Shown: in pieces, positions 8,324 through 16,600 of the stretch | How positions within the stretch are numbered: the stretch's first letter is position 1 | Layout of the letters: every line of letters starts with the position of its first letter | NCBI RefSeq assembly: GCF_040214835.1 | Contig: NZ_CP157874.1 | Location: forward strand, 2,174,001 to 2,238,000 | Source: Pseudomonas asiatica | GTDB taxonomy: Bacteria; Pseudomonadota; Gammaproteobacteria; Pseudomonadales; Pseudomonadaceae | Direction: 5' to 3' | DNA length: 64,000 nucleotides | Program-made: the position numbers and the translations under genes | The notes under the pieces: model-generated | Database searches by the model: none | What the model was told of the DNA's origin: nothing | The model's input: only the letters and a program-made list of their open reading frames with translations

Positions 8324-10582
8324 TCAGCTCGACAAACGTGCCAGCCAGCTACGCACGGTGCTGGCGGGCGGGTAGTCCAGTTGCGGGTCGAGACCGCGTA
8401 GCGCGCGCACCAGGATCGACTGCACCTGGGCGCCACGTTCGCTGCGTTCGAGCAACCGGGCCAATTCCAAGGCGGCGTGCAGCCGCGCCGGCACCACGCC
8501 GAGGGTCAGTGCGGTGGACAAGGCGACGCGCAGGGTCGCCTCGGCTTCGCGGTCGTCACCAAGCGCCAGCAGCGCCCGGCCGCGTAACAGCATCAGTTCG
8601 CACAGGTAGGCGCGCTCCTGATGGTCCTGGGCCAGGTCGAGGGCGACATCCACCAGTTCCAGGCAGGCCTCTGCACGCCCGCCCAGCAACAGCACTTCGC
8701 CGCGCTTCCAGGCCTGGAAACCATGGAACAACAGGCCGCCGTTACGCAGTACATGCTGCTGGTAGCCTTCGGCAATGGCCTGTTCACCGGCTTCGTACTC
8801 ACCCGATATGCCCTGGTGATAGCCGCGCAGGATCATGCCCACGCCCCGGTAGAAGGAGAACTCGTGGCGCGCACTGAGCAGCTCCAGCTCGCGGGCCTGG
8901 CGCCCGAGTGCATCGCGCTCGCCCAGCACTGCGGCGAGCCAGGCCGCGCCCTGCAGGGCGACCGCGCGGTTGAAGGGGTTGTCGACCGCCTGCTCGGCGC
9001 GGGACTGCAAGCGGGCCAGCGCCTGGCGCGCCTGGCTGAACAGGCCCAGCTCGAAGGCGGCCAGGCCTTCGAAAGTGCGGGCCAGGCCCACCAGGTCCAG
9101 CCCTTGGTTCGATGGCCAACTGGCCTGGTCGTCCTCCAGCAGCCTGCCGCGCGTCAGGCAGGCCAGGCTTTCCTCGAAATCGCCGAGCCAGAACAGGGTG
9201 TTGGCCATGGCCAGGTGGGCCTCGATGCGCAGTGCTTCGCCACCGGCTATCTGCGCCTGCTGCAGCATCTGTTGTGCCGTAGCGCGGGCCTCTGCCAGAT
9301 CCAGGCCCATCAACAGGGTGGTCCACAGCCCGAACGACACCGACGCCATCTCTTGCGCCTGGCCTTGGCGCGCGGCCAAGGCCTGGGCGTCCCGGTAGCT
9401 GGCCAGGCTGGTGATGCTCAACCAGCCCTCAATACTGCGAAAGCTAACTCCCAGTAACCGGTGCAACTCAAATTGCAAACGCCACAGGTCTTTGCCCTCG
9501 TAGACCCGCTCGGCTACTTCCAGGCCTTTCTGCAAAGGGCCCAGGGCGCCGCGGAAGTCGGCCCCGTCGATCAGCTTGCGGCCTTCGGCCAGGTAGCGCT
9601 CCACGGTCAGGCGCAAGTCCTGGCGCAACCGGACCCGCCGCTCGATCACCTTGCGGTTGACCCCCAACAGCTGCGCCGCAGCACTCTTGTTGCCGTTGCA
9701 GCGGTTCAGCGCATGCTCGATCAGCAGTGTTTCCACCGCCGCCAGTTTGTCCGGCCCCTCAAGCCCGAGCAGCGCTTCGGCCAGCTCTACGGCAAGCGCA
9801 GAGGCGGGCGAGGGCGGTGCCAGCAACTGCTCGAGGGTTTCCCGGTCGACCAGTGGTGACGGGGCCAGGGTGCCGATGCGATCGATCGAATTGCGCAGTT
9901 CGCGCACATTGCCGGGCCAATCTCGCTGGCACAGCAGCTCCAGCGCTGCGGCATCGAAGTGCAGCGGTCGCCGTTGCTGACGGCAGAAGTGCTCGATCAG
10001 GTCCGGGATGTCCTCCCGCCGCTCGTTCAGCCCCGGCAGTTCGAGCTCGAACACCGACAAGCGGTAGTACAGGTCTTCGCGAAAGCGCTCCTCGGCCACC
10101 AGGCGCTTGAGGTCACGGTGGGTGGCCGCCACCACCCTGCCGCGGAAGTGCCGGCTCTCGCTGCTACCGAGCGGCCGGTACTGCCCGGTTTCCAGCACCC
10201 GCAGCAGCTTCGGCTGCAGGGCCAGGGGCAGTTCGCCGATCTCGTCGAGGAACAGAGTCCCCGTCCCAGCCATCTGCAGATGGCCCATGCGCTCGCCAAC
10301 CGCGCCAGTGAACGCGCCGCGGGCATGGCCAAACAGCTCGGACTCGAGCAATTGCTCGGGGATCGCCCCGCAGTTGAGGTCGATGAACGGCTTGCCCGGC
10401 GCGCTCAGGCGGTGCAGTTGCTGGGCGATGACTTCCTTGCCGGCTCCCGTCGGGCCGAAGATCAGCACCGGCCGGTCGCTCTGCGCCACCCGTCGCAGCA
10501 GGGCTTGCAGCGCCTGCATGGCAGGCGAACGGCCAGGCACGCCGTCCTCGTCGCCCGGGTGCGTGGTGCACAGTGGCTCCAT
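8324..10582 (-). CDS. Sigma-54-dependent activator with C-terminal helical-repeat (TPR-like) region (752 aa)
   Basis: The AAA+ domain occupies residues 20-255: Walker A GPTGAGKE (43-50), the sigma-54 contact loop GAFTGA (89-94), Walker B TLFLDEIGE (109-117), and the sensor/arginine-finger region FREDLYYRL. A FIS-type helix-turn-helix follows (KSAAAQLLGVNRKVIERRV, 299-317). Residues 330-752 are a long alpha-helical repeat region, so the presumed sensor part lies at the C-terminus; there is no N-terminal receiver, PAS or GAF domain. The ATG at 10582 has AGGA 11 bases upstream; the frame upstream runs through the transporter remnant and is not coding in this frame. It heads the regulator-DUF917-racemase operon. 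The ligand is unknown. Confidence 0.88.
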   Translation of the reverse strand: MEPLCTTHPGDEDGVPGRSPAMQALQALLRRVAQSDRPVLIFGPTGAGKEVIAQQLHRLSAPGKPFIDLNCGAIPEQLLESELFGHARGAFTGAVGERMGHLQMAGTGTLFLDEIGELPLALQPKLLRVLETGQYRPLGSSESRHFRGRVVAATHRDLKRLVAEERFREDLYYRLSVFELELPGLNERREDIPDLIEHFCRQQRRPLHFDAAALELLCQRDWPGNVRELRNSIDRIGTLAPSPLVDRETLEQLLAPPSPASALAVELAEALLGLEGPDKLAAVETLLIEHALNRCNGNKSAAAQLLGVNRKVIERRVRLRQDLRLTVERYLAEGRKLIDGADFRGALGPLQKGLEVAERVYEGKDLWRLQFELHRLLGVSFRSIEGWLSITSLASYRDAQALAARQGQAQEMASVSFGLWTTLLMGLDLAEARATAQQMLQQAQIAGGEALRIEAHLAMANTLFWLGDFEESLACLTRGRLLEDDQASWPSNQGLDLVGLARTFEGLAAFELGLFSQARQALARLQSRAEQAVDNPFNRAVALQGAAWLAAVLGERDALGRQARELELLSARHEFSFYRGVGMILRGYHQGISGEYEAGEQAIAEGYQQHVLRNGGLLFHGFQAWKRGEVLLLGGRAEACLELVDVALDLAQDHQERAYLCELMLLRGRALLALGDDREAEATLRVALSTALTLGVVPARLHAALELARLLERSERGAQVQSILVRALRGLDPQLDYPPASTVRSWLARLSS

Positions 10583-10659
10583 GAGAATCCATCCTCGTTG
10601 GGGTGAGCCAGGCAATGAGGTATAGCAGAGCGACGCGGCCGCTGCTGTGTGTCCGGGTG

Positions 10660-10986
10660 GCCACCGGTCAGAACGTCGTAAATGCGCGCGACCAGCCCGC
10701 CAGAAACGATGGAAGCGGCGGCCGAGGCCACTGTCTGGTTGATGTTGCTTTCGTGCAACGTCCATGCGGGCCGGCCCTTGCTCCGCCCCGCCAGGCCCTG
10801 CCACAGGGCGAAGCCGACCAGCAAGGCGATGATCGACATGTTGAACGACCAGCCGATCCGAAGGCCCGCGTACACATTCGAGGGCGTCAGCAGAATGCCA
10901 AGCACTACGCCGGTGAGCACCGCCCGCAGGCTCAGTTCACGTTCGATGCGAGCCTGGGGAAGGGCGGTGGACGGGGCATCTCTCAT
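10660..10986 (-). pseudogene. OPT-family oligopeptide transporter, N-terminal remnant
   Basis: From the ATG at 10986, about 100 residues match the start of OPT family transporters: ELSLRAVLTGVVLG, then LLTPSNVYAGLRIGWSFNMS and ESNINQTVASAAASIVSGG. Family members are about 550-650 residues long. Similarity ends near 10687 after SGGLVA, and the frame then runs as unrelated Arg/Pro-rich sequence into the sigma-54 gene, stopping at 10462. Most of the transporter is therefore deleted. Its position, just before the regulator-DUF917-racemase genes on the same strand, suggests it once supplied the substrate of that operon. Confidence 0.8.
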
Positions 10987-11228
10987 GGCAATCCCTTGTC
11001 GGAGTGGTAAGCGCGCTTTGCACAACTGAGCCACTGCTGCCACAAAGGTTCACTGTCGCTACTGGTTGTGAAAGGTGCCCAGCAACAGCCCGGAAGTGCT
11101 AGCGGCAACACCGTTGGGTCTCAAGGAAAGTGCTGTGCACAGGGGCTCGCTTTTGCTGACATTGCCGAATCAAGTGAAATTAGTTAAGTTATCTAAATTC
11201 GATAACATCCCTAAACTCGGTATAAGTC
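10987..11228. promoter_or_regulatory. Divergent intergenic region with GTTATC-N7-GATAAC palindrome
   Basis: The right half (about 11160-11210) is markedly AT-rich. GTTATC (11188-11193) and GATAAC (11201-11206) form an inverted repeat with a 7-base spacer, 22 bases before the AAA ATPase start, which is a plausible operator or part of a promoter. On the other side TGGCTCAGTTGTGCA (minus strand, near 11030) looks like a -24/-12 element but has GG and GC separated by 9 rather than 10 bases. Confidence 0.4.
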
Positions 11229-12422
11229 ATGGACCCGATCGCTAATCCCTATTCCCCGGGAGCAGGCGCGCCGCCGCCGGCATTGGCTGGTCGCGACGCA
11301 TTGCTCAAGCAGGTAAGCATCGCAATCGCCCGCATTCGCCGGGGCCGAGCGGCGAAGAGCGTGCTGATGGTCGGCTTGCGCGGCGTGGGCAAGACTGTAC
11401 TGCTCGAAAAAATGCGCATTGAAGCCGAGGCCGAGGGTGTTCATGCCATACGCATGGAGGCGCCGGAAAACCGTTCGCTACCCGCACTGTTGGCGCCCCA
11501 ATTGCGCCTGGCGTTGCTTCGCCTGAGCCGGGTGGAAGCGGCTCGGGACCTGGCTCAACGTGGGTTACGAGCCCTTGCCGGCTTTGCAAAGTCGTTGAAA
11601 GTTACTTACGCGGACATAGAGGTGGGTCTGGATCTGGAGCCGGAGCCAGGCTTGGCTGATAACGGTGACCTCGAAGGCGACTTGGCGACCTTGCTGGAGG
11701 AGGCCGGCAAGGCCGCACAGCGCGCGGACACGGCGCTGGTGATGTTCATCGACGAGTTGCAGTACGTTGCCGAAGATCAGTTGGCCGCGTTGATTACAGC
11801 CTTGCATCGCTGTGCCCAGGGCCAGTTACCTGTCACGCTGGTTGGGGCTGGCCTGCCTCAATTGCGCGGGCGTTGTGGTAACGCGAAATCCTATGCGGAG
11901 CGACTGTTCGATTTCCCTGAGATCGGCCCGCTTGCTCCTGAGGCCGCAAGGTTTGCGGTAGTACGGCCTGCAGAAGATGAAGGCGTGGAATTCGAAGAGG
12001 CGGCGCTGGAAAGTGTGCTGGCACATTCACAGGGCTATCCGTACTTCCTGCAGGAGTGGGGCAAGCATTCATGGGATGTAGCCTCGCAGAGCCCCATCAC
12101 CAGCGCTGATGTCGAAACTGCTTCAGAGCAGGCGATTGCCACACTGGATGAGAGCTTCTTCCGGGTGCGCTTTGACCGCCTGACGCTTGCGGAAAAGAAG
12201 TACCTGCGTGGCATGGCGGATCTGGGGGCCGGCCCTCATCGTTCTGGTGATATCGCGGCCAGCCTGGCGCGTAAGGTTTCCACGCTTGCACCGCTGCGCA
12301 GTGCATTGATCGAGAAAGGGATGATCTACAGCCCGAACCACGGTGATACGGCGTTCACGGTGCCGCTCTTCGATGAGTTCATGCGGCGTATCATGCCGGG
12401 CGATGATTGGCGGATGGGCTAG
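11229..12422 (+). CDS. AAA (Orc1-like) ATPase, possible DNA-linked regulator (397 aa)
   Basis: This is a P-loop ATPase with Walker A GLRGVGKT (residues 49-56) and Walker B VMFIDELQ (171-178). A motif near 200-230 (TLVGAGLPQLRG) fits sensor 1 of AAA_16/Orc1-type ATPases. The C-terminal 100 residues (from about FDRLTLAEKKYLRGMADLG) look like a winged-helix domain, as in Orc/STAND-like proteins. The N-terminus NPYSPGAGAPPPALAGRD is typical of the group. The start has only a weak ribosome site. It is monocistronic, preceded by an AT-rich promoter region. Homologues occur with mobile or defence loci, but nothing else here supports such a role. Confidence 0.75.
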   Translation: MDPIANPYSPGAGAPPPALAGRDALLKQVSIAIARIRRGRAAKSVLMVGLRGVGKTVLLEKMRIEAEAEGVHAIRMEAPENRSLPALLAPQLRLALLRLSRVEAARDLAQRGLRALAGFAKSLKVTYADIEVGLDLEPEPGLADNGDLEGDLATLLEEAGKAAQRADTALVMFIDELQYVAEDQLAALITALHRCAQGQLPVTLVGAGLPQLRGRCGNAKSYAERLFDFPEIGPLAPEAARFAVVRPAEDEGVEFEEAALESVLAHSQGYPYFLQEWGKHSWDVASQSPITSADVETASEQAIATLDESFFRVRFDRLTLAEKKYLRGMADLGAGPHRSGDIAASLARKVSTLAPLRSALIEKGMIYSPNHGDTAFTVPLFDEFMRRIMPGDDWRMG

Positions 12423-12594
12423 CCTGCTCTACAGGCATGCAAGCCGCAATCACAGGCAACGGTCCTCCCTGATTGCCAGTACGACTGTAAAGATATGCAA
12501 AGTTTCCCCGGGCCATCACGCTGCCGCTCTAGAATCCGCGCGCTGCCGAACCTGGCAATGGCAGGCAGCAGATCTAGCCTTGTGGAGCGTTCAA

Positions 12595-12756
12595 ATGAAG
12601 TCGAAACACCTTTTCCGCGCAGCCCTGGTTGCGGCGCTGGTATCGGCCTTGTCAGGCTGCTGGATGTTCATGCCGCCGGGTGGTGGCGGTGGTCATGGTG
12701 GTGGCCACGGTGGCGGCGGTGGCTTTGGCGGTCATCAGGGCGGTGGCCCTCGCTAA
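12595..12756 (+). CDS. Gly/His-rich small lipoprotein (53 aa)
   Basis: The ATG at 12595 has GGAG 9 bases upstream. Residues 1-21 are a lipoprotein signal: basic start MKSKHLF, hydrophobic core, then lipobox LSGC with the acylated cysteine near 21. The mature peptide (about 33 residues) starts with a Trp/Met/Pro patch and is then nearly all Gly with interspersed His, which could bind metal or stay disordered at the membrane. A longer in-frame open frame from 12343 overlaps the AAA gene and is not supported. A hairpin follows the stop. Function unknown. Confidence 0.7.
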   Translation: MKSKHLFRAALVAALVSALSGCWMFMPPGGGGGHGGGHGGGGGFGGHQGGGPR

Positions 12757-12785
12757 GCTGACCTTGCGACGGAGCGCACAGCCTC

Positions 12786-12810
12786 GGCCGGGACGCTAAA
12801 GCGTACCCGG
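12786..12810. terminator. Bidirectional terminator-like hairpin between convergent genes
   Basis: GCCGGG ACGCT AA AGCGT (A) CCCGGC forms an 11-bp stem with one bulged A. It lies 30 bases after the lipoprotein stop and 27 bases past the convergent regulator stop. No U tract is present, so termination would be of the weak or Rho-assisted kind. Confidence 0.5.
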
Positions 12811-12836
12811 CGCGAGCGCACACACCTCGGTTCAGC

Positions 12837-13808
12837 TCACCCCGACCGCCCAAACCGCTTGCGATACTCCGCCGGCGTCACCCCCACATGCTTCACGAAC
12901 GCCCGCCGCAACGTATCCGCATTGGCAAACCCGCACAGCGCCGCCACCTGCTTCGGTGCCTCTCGCCCAGCCTCCAGCCGCGCCCGCGCAGCATTCACCC
13001 GCGCCAGCTCCACCCACGCGGCCGGGGTCATGCCCACATCACCCTGAAACACCCGTGCAAAATGCCTCGGGCTCAGCCCAACCCGCGCAGCCAGGCTGGC
13101 AACCCCGTGGTCCAGTGCAGGGTTGGCGGCCACGTAACGCTGCAACCCCTGCAATGCCGAACGCCCAACCGGTGATGTCCCACCTTGCCGGCTGAACTGC
13201 AGCTGCCCGCCAGGCCGCTTGAAGTACATCACCAGGTGCCCGGCAACTTGCTTGGCAATATGCCGCCCCAGGTCTTCTTCCACCAGGGCCAGCGCCAGGT
13301 CCAGCCCGGCCGTTACCCCCGCAGCGGTACGCAGGTTGCCGTCATGCACCTGAATGGCGTCGGCATCCACCTGCACCCGCGGATAACGCTCGGCCAGCGG
13401 CTGCGCCACGGCCCAATGGGTGGTCACACGCCGGTCATCCAGCAACCCGGCAGCCGCCAGGGCAAACGCCCCCGTGCACACCGAGCCGTAACGCCGGCAA
13501 GCGCCCGCGCGTTGTCGCAGCCAGTCGAGAATGCCGGGGCGCAGGTACTGCTCGGCAGCCTGCGGCGTGCCGGCGACCAGCAAGGTGTCGATGGCTTCCA
13601 GGTCTTCGCCGATCCAGCCGTCGGCGACCAGGCGCGTACCGGAAGAGCTCACCAGCGGCCCCGGTTCGCAAGCCAGCAACAGCAGGCGATAGGCGTCACG
13701 GCCGGCCTGGCGGTTGGCTTCGGCGAACACATCGAGCGGGCCGCAGGCATCCAGCAGTTGTACGCCGGGCATGGCCAGGATGGCGACCGTGATGGGGGCA
13801 GAGGGCAT
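12837..13808 (-). CDS. GlxA-family AraC-type transcriptional regulator with DJ-1/PfpI domain (323 aa)
   Basis: Residues 6-180 form a DJ-1/PfpI-like (class I glutamine amidotransferase) sensor domain with the nucleophile-elbow-like YGSVCTGAFALAAAGLL near 107-123. Residues 225-320 are an AraC-type double helix-turn-helix: VASLAARVGLSPRHFARVF, then the second helix pair QVAALCGFANADTLRRAF and the closing signature GVTPAEYRKRF. The ATG has GGAG upstream. It is divergent from the HD-domain gene, its most likely target. Relatives respond to nitrogenous metabolites such as betaines; the ligand here is unknown. Confidence 0.88.
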   Translation of the reverse strand: MPSAPITVAILAMPGVQLLDACGPLDVFAEANRQAGRDAYRLLLLACEPGPLVSSSGTRLVADGWIGEDLEAIDTLLVAGTPQAAEQYLRPGILDWLRQRAGACRRYGSVCTGAFALAAAGLLDDRRVTTHWAVAQPLAERYPRVQVDADAIQVHDGNLRTAAGVTAGLDLALALVEEDLGRHIAKQVAGHLVMYFKRPGGQLQFSRQGGTSPVGRSALQGLQRYVAANPALDHGVASLAARVGLSPRHFARVFQGDVGMTPAAWVELARVNAARARLEAGREAPKQVAALCGFANADTLRRAFVKHVGVTPAEYRKRFGRSG

Positions 13809-13938
13809 GGTGGCTCCGGGCGTTGCGCCGCAAGTCCGTAATCCGCCGACAATGGCAGTATCTGGCGCTACAAGTCAATTGAGGACATTGGCTCACAGCA
13901 GCAGACTGGGCTCGTCATCAACCCACCCAGGAGCGACC

Positions 13939-14580
13939 ATGTACTCATCTATCGCTGGTATCCAGGTGCCCGCCAGCGCCATGGCTCGGGAAATCACCGA
14001 GCTCGTCCGTGACACGGCTTCCCCTTTGCTGTTCCACCACTCCAGCCGGGTGTTCTACTTCGCGGCCCTTGCCGGGCAGCGGCTGGGACTGCGCTACGAC
14101 AGTGAACTGTTGTACGCAGGCTGCATGTTCCATGACATGGGCCTGACCCATCAGCACAGCAGCGATTGCTGCCGCTTCGAGGTGGACGGTGCCAATGCGG
14201 CGCGCGATTTCCTCCAGCGCCACGGCGTGGACGAGCGCGATGTCGAGCGTGTGTGGACGGCGATCGCGCTGCATACCACGCCGGGCATTCCAGAGCACAT
14301 GCACCCGCTGATCGCCCTGGTCACGGCGGGGGTAGAGACTGATGTGCTGGGGTTGCACCACGAAGGGCTGGGGATTGCCGCGCGGGACGCCGTGGTCCAG
14401 GCGCACCCGCGTGGGGAGCGGTTCAAGGAGGCGATCATCCAGGCGTTTTACGACGGGATTCGGCACAAGCCGCAGACCACGTTTGGCAACGTGAAGGCGG
14501 ATGTGATCGCGGACAAGGAGCCTGCATTCCGGCCTGGGAATTTCTGCAGCGTCATTCGGCAGTCCTGCTGGGCGAGCTGA
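13939..14580 (+). CDS. HD-domain metal-dependent hydrolase, possibly cyanamide-hydratase-like (213 aa)
   Basis: The metal site of the HD superfamily is visible: HHSSRVFYFAALAG (first His, near 34), CMFHDMGLTH (the HD pair, near 63-64) and a later His/Asp region (IALHTTPGIPEHMH). The spacing H-SxRVY/F-HD resembles cyanamide hydratase/DDI2-type enzymes, a plausible but unproven role. AGGAGCGACC supports the ATG at 13939, and the frame upstream reads through the divergent promoter. It is controlled presumably by the divergent GlxA-type regulator. Confidence 0.78.
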   Translation: MYSSIAGIQVPASAMAREITELVRDTASPLLFHHSSRVFYFAALAGQRLGLRYDSELLYAGCMFHDMGLTHQHSSDCCRFEVDGANAARDFLQRHGVDERDVERVWTAIALHTTPGIPEHMHPLIALVTAGVETDVLGLHHEGLGIAARDAVVQAHPRGERFKEAIIQAFYDGIRHKPQTTFGNVKADVIADKEPAFRPGNFCSVIRQSCWAS

Positions 14581-14695
14581 GTAAAGCGGGCGGAGGATGG
14601 CACTGGCGTTGCGCAGGTATTGCGCATTACATCAAACCGGTGCGATCGAAGTGGGAGCAGTTGTCTTGCTCACATTCTAAAAGTTGGCGCGAACC

Positions 14696-14816
14696 CCTGT
14701 GGGAGCGGCCTTGTGTCGCGAAAGGGCTGCAGAGCAGCCCCAGCAATTTCAACTGTTGCGCATCAATCCTGGGGCCGCTTTGCGGCCCTTTCGCGACACA
14801 AGGCCGCTCCCACAGG
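14696..14816. repeat. REP inverted pair, GGCCTTGTGTCGCGA class
   Basis: GTGGGAGCGGCCTTGTGTCG...GGGCTGCAGAGCAGCCCC faces its inverse GGGGCCGCTTTGCGGCCC...CGACACAAGGCCGCTCCCAC. The right arm (14763-14816) encodes the last 17 residues and stop of the 5'-nucleotidase gene. Confidence 0.92.
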
Positions 14817-15812
14817 TTCAGCGACAACCTCGGGAGCAACGCTGTACCTGTGGGGCACGTCGAGCGCAGAGTCTGCCACCGAACGCTCGCGATTCGCCAC
14901 CCCGAACGGCACATGCACCATCGGCAAATCCCCCGCCGGCGATTGCAAATGGCTGCGCTGGTCATCAAAGAACACATGCGGCTTCAGTATCGACAGCACC
15001 CTGGGTTTTTCCATCCCGCCCAGAAAGAAGCACTCGTCCGGCGATACGCCCCAATCCTTCAACGTCGTCACCACCCGCTCGTGCGAAGGGGCATTGCGCG
15101 CCGTCACGATGGCAATCCGCAAGATGCGCTTGTACGCCGGGTCCTCGGCCAACTTGCGGTCTTCGAGCATGCGAATCAGCGAAAGCTTGCGGTACAGGTC
15201 CGCCAGCGGCCCCGGCGAATGCGGGATGCCCTTGCGCACGCGTTCATGCTCCTGAAACTCGTCCAGGTTGTCGTCGCGCTTGTACACGCGCTCGGCCTCG
15301 TCATCGGCAATCACCCCGTCAAAGTCGAAGGCTACCCGCAGTTCGGTGTCGATCTCGTCATCGTAGATGCGTGTCGGCAGCACCCGCCCGGCCGGGTAGT
15401 TGGCGTCGATGGCTTTCTGCACATCTTCCTCGTTGGCGCTGAGAAACAGCGAGGCATTGAACGCCGGGATGTACTCGTAGGGCGAGCGGCCCGACATGAA
15501 CGCCGCGCGGGTGATGTCCAGCTGGTAGTGGCTGATCGAGCGAAACACCCGCAGGCCGGTTTCCGGCGAGTTGCGCGACAGCAGCACCACCTCCACCGGC
15601 AGCTGCTCGGGGAAGGCCTGGTTGATGCTCAGGAAGCGGCGAATGAACGGGAACGCCACGCCCTTGGGGAAGGGTTCGTCCAGGTTCTGCTGCTGGTGCT
15701 GGCGGTAAGCCTCGACGCCCTGGGTCTGGTAGATGTCGTCCGAGACGGTGAGGTCGAACAGCGCACTCGAAGCAACGCCGATGACCAGTTTCTGTTCGAT
15801 GGGGTAGGGCAT
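14763..15812 (-). CDS. Cytosolic 5'-nucleotidase-like protein (349 aa)
   Basis: The sequence matches the bacterial members of the cytosolic 5'-nucleotidase (NT5C1-like) family: start PIEQKLVIGVASSALFDLT, then VEVVLLSRNSPETGLRV and the HAD-like catalytic motif RVAFDFDGVIADDEAE (about 177-192, nucleophile Asp). VTARNAP and the closing FFDDQRSHL complete the HAD motifs. Family enzymes dephosphorylate nucleoside monophosphates. The ATG at 15812 has CAGGAG upstream; the longer frame to 15881 is unsupported. The C-terminus is unusual: the last 17 residues (PVGAALCRERAAKRPQD) are translated REP sequence, so the natural stop was probably lost and the tail extended by about 15-25 residues. Confidence 0.85.
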   Translation of the reverse strand: MPYPIEQKLVIGVASSALFDLTVSDDIYQTQGVEAYRQHQQQNLDEPFPKGVAFPFIRRFLSINQAFPEQLPVEVVLLSRNSPETGLRVFRSISHYQLDITRAAFMSGRSPYEYIPAFNASLFLSANEEDVQKAIDANYPAGRVLPTRIYDDEIDTELRVAFDFDGVIADDEAERVYKRDDNLDEFQEHERVRKGIPHSPGPLADLYRKLSLIRMLEDRKLAEDPAYKRILRIAIVTARNAPSHERVVTTLKDWGVSPDECFFLGGMEKPRVLSILKPHVFFDDQRSHLQSPAGDLPMVHVPFGVANRERSVADSALDVPHRYSVAPEVVAEPVGAALCRERAAKRPQD

Positions 15813-15896
15813 GAAGCAACTCCTGAGCGTGAGCTGAAGGCAAGTGTACCCGTGCGCTGTGACGAAAGCCCTCAGTACCAACAGGCGCTATCGGCA

Positions 15897-16388
15897 TCAG
15901 ATGAGGATGTAGTCGCTACGCACCATCAGCGGCTCATGCGCCCCTTCGACCAGGTGCACGAACTGCCCTGCCACCTGGTCGATCGCCAGGCAGTCGTCTA
16001 CATCCAGCAAGGCATCGGTATGCGGCTTCAGCCAGCCCGCCTGCATGCGTTGCTTGCCCAGGGCCTTGGCCTCGGTCTTGCTGTGGGCGGTGACCAGCAG
16101 GTAGCGGTGGGCCTCGCCGAACACTGCGCGTTCATAACCACCGAGGTTGATGAAGTACAGGCGCAGGGCACCGGGGGCGGGGGCGTGCGGGCGCAGTTCG
16201 ATGCGCTGGCCGTCGACGCCATGCACTTCCAGCCACGAATCGATGTGCAAACCTTTCGGGCTGCCGAACCAGGCCTGGCGCAACTGCGGGTAGGCCTGTT
16301 CGAAGGTGTCGGCCATGGCGAACACCACATCGTGAACTTCGATCTTGGCGCCGGGGTGGCGGCCTCCGAGCATGACGACGTAAAGCAT
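15897..16388 (-). CDS. DUF1543 family protein (163 aa)
   Basis: The protein starts MLYVVMLGGRHPGAKIEVHDVVFA, the typical beginning of DUF1543 proteins, and has two related halves (the second begins RLYFINLGGYE near 77). The ATG at 16388 has AAGGA 9 bases upstream; the frame to 16475 is a leader with no family match. It is cytoplasmic with no signal or membrane segment. Transcribed just upstream of the 5'-nucleotidase gene (84-base gap), it could be in one unit with it. Molecular function is not known. Confidence 0.78.
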   Translation of the reverse strand: MLYVVMLGGRHPGAKIEVHDVVFAMADTFEQAYPQLRQAWFGSPKGLHIDSWLEVHGVDGQRIELRPHAPAPGALRLYFINLGGYERAVFGEAHRYLLVTAHSKTEAKALGKQRMQAGWLKPHTDALLDVDDCLAIDQVAGQFVHLVEGAHEPLMVRSDYILI

Positions 16389-16487
16389 GGGCGGTCCTTT
16401 GCATGGTGGATGTAAAAGTGCGGCATTGTACTGCCAGAAGCGGATGCCGCTTTCATGGAACTGCACAGGACTCATTGAATTAGCAGG

Positions 16488-16584
16488 GCCCCTGTGGGAG
16501 CGGCTTTAGCCGCGAACACCGGCGCAGCCGGTGCCAGGCACTGTGTTGGATTCTTCGCGGCTAAAGCCGCTCCCACAGGGTACG
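16488..16584. repeat. REP inverted pair, GGCTTTAGCCGCGAA class
   Basis: GTGGGAGCGGCTTTAGCCGCGAA and its inverse TTCGCGGCTAAAGCCGCTCCCAC flank a GGCGCAGCCGGTGCC hairpin. It lies between the DUF1543 promoter side and the end of the LysR gene. Confidence 0.9.
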
Positions 16585-16600
16585 CGTACCGTTTGCGAAT

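Noticed and set aside
11024..11040. Sigma-54 (-24/-12) promoter before the OPT remnant
   Set aside because: GG and GC are 9 rather than 10 bases apart and the element is otherwise weak.
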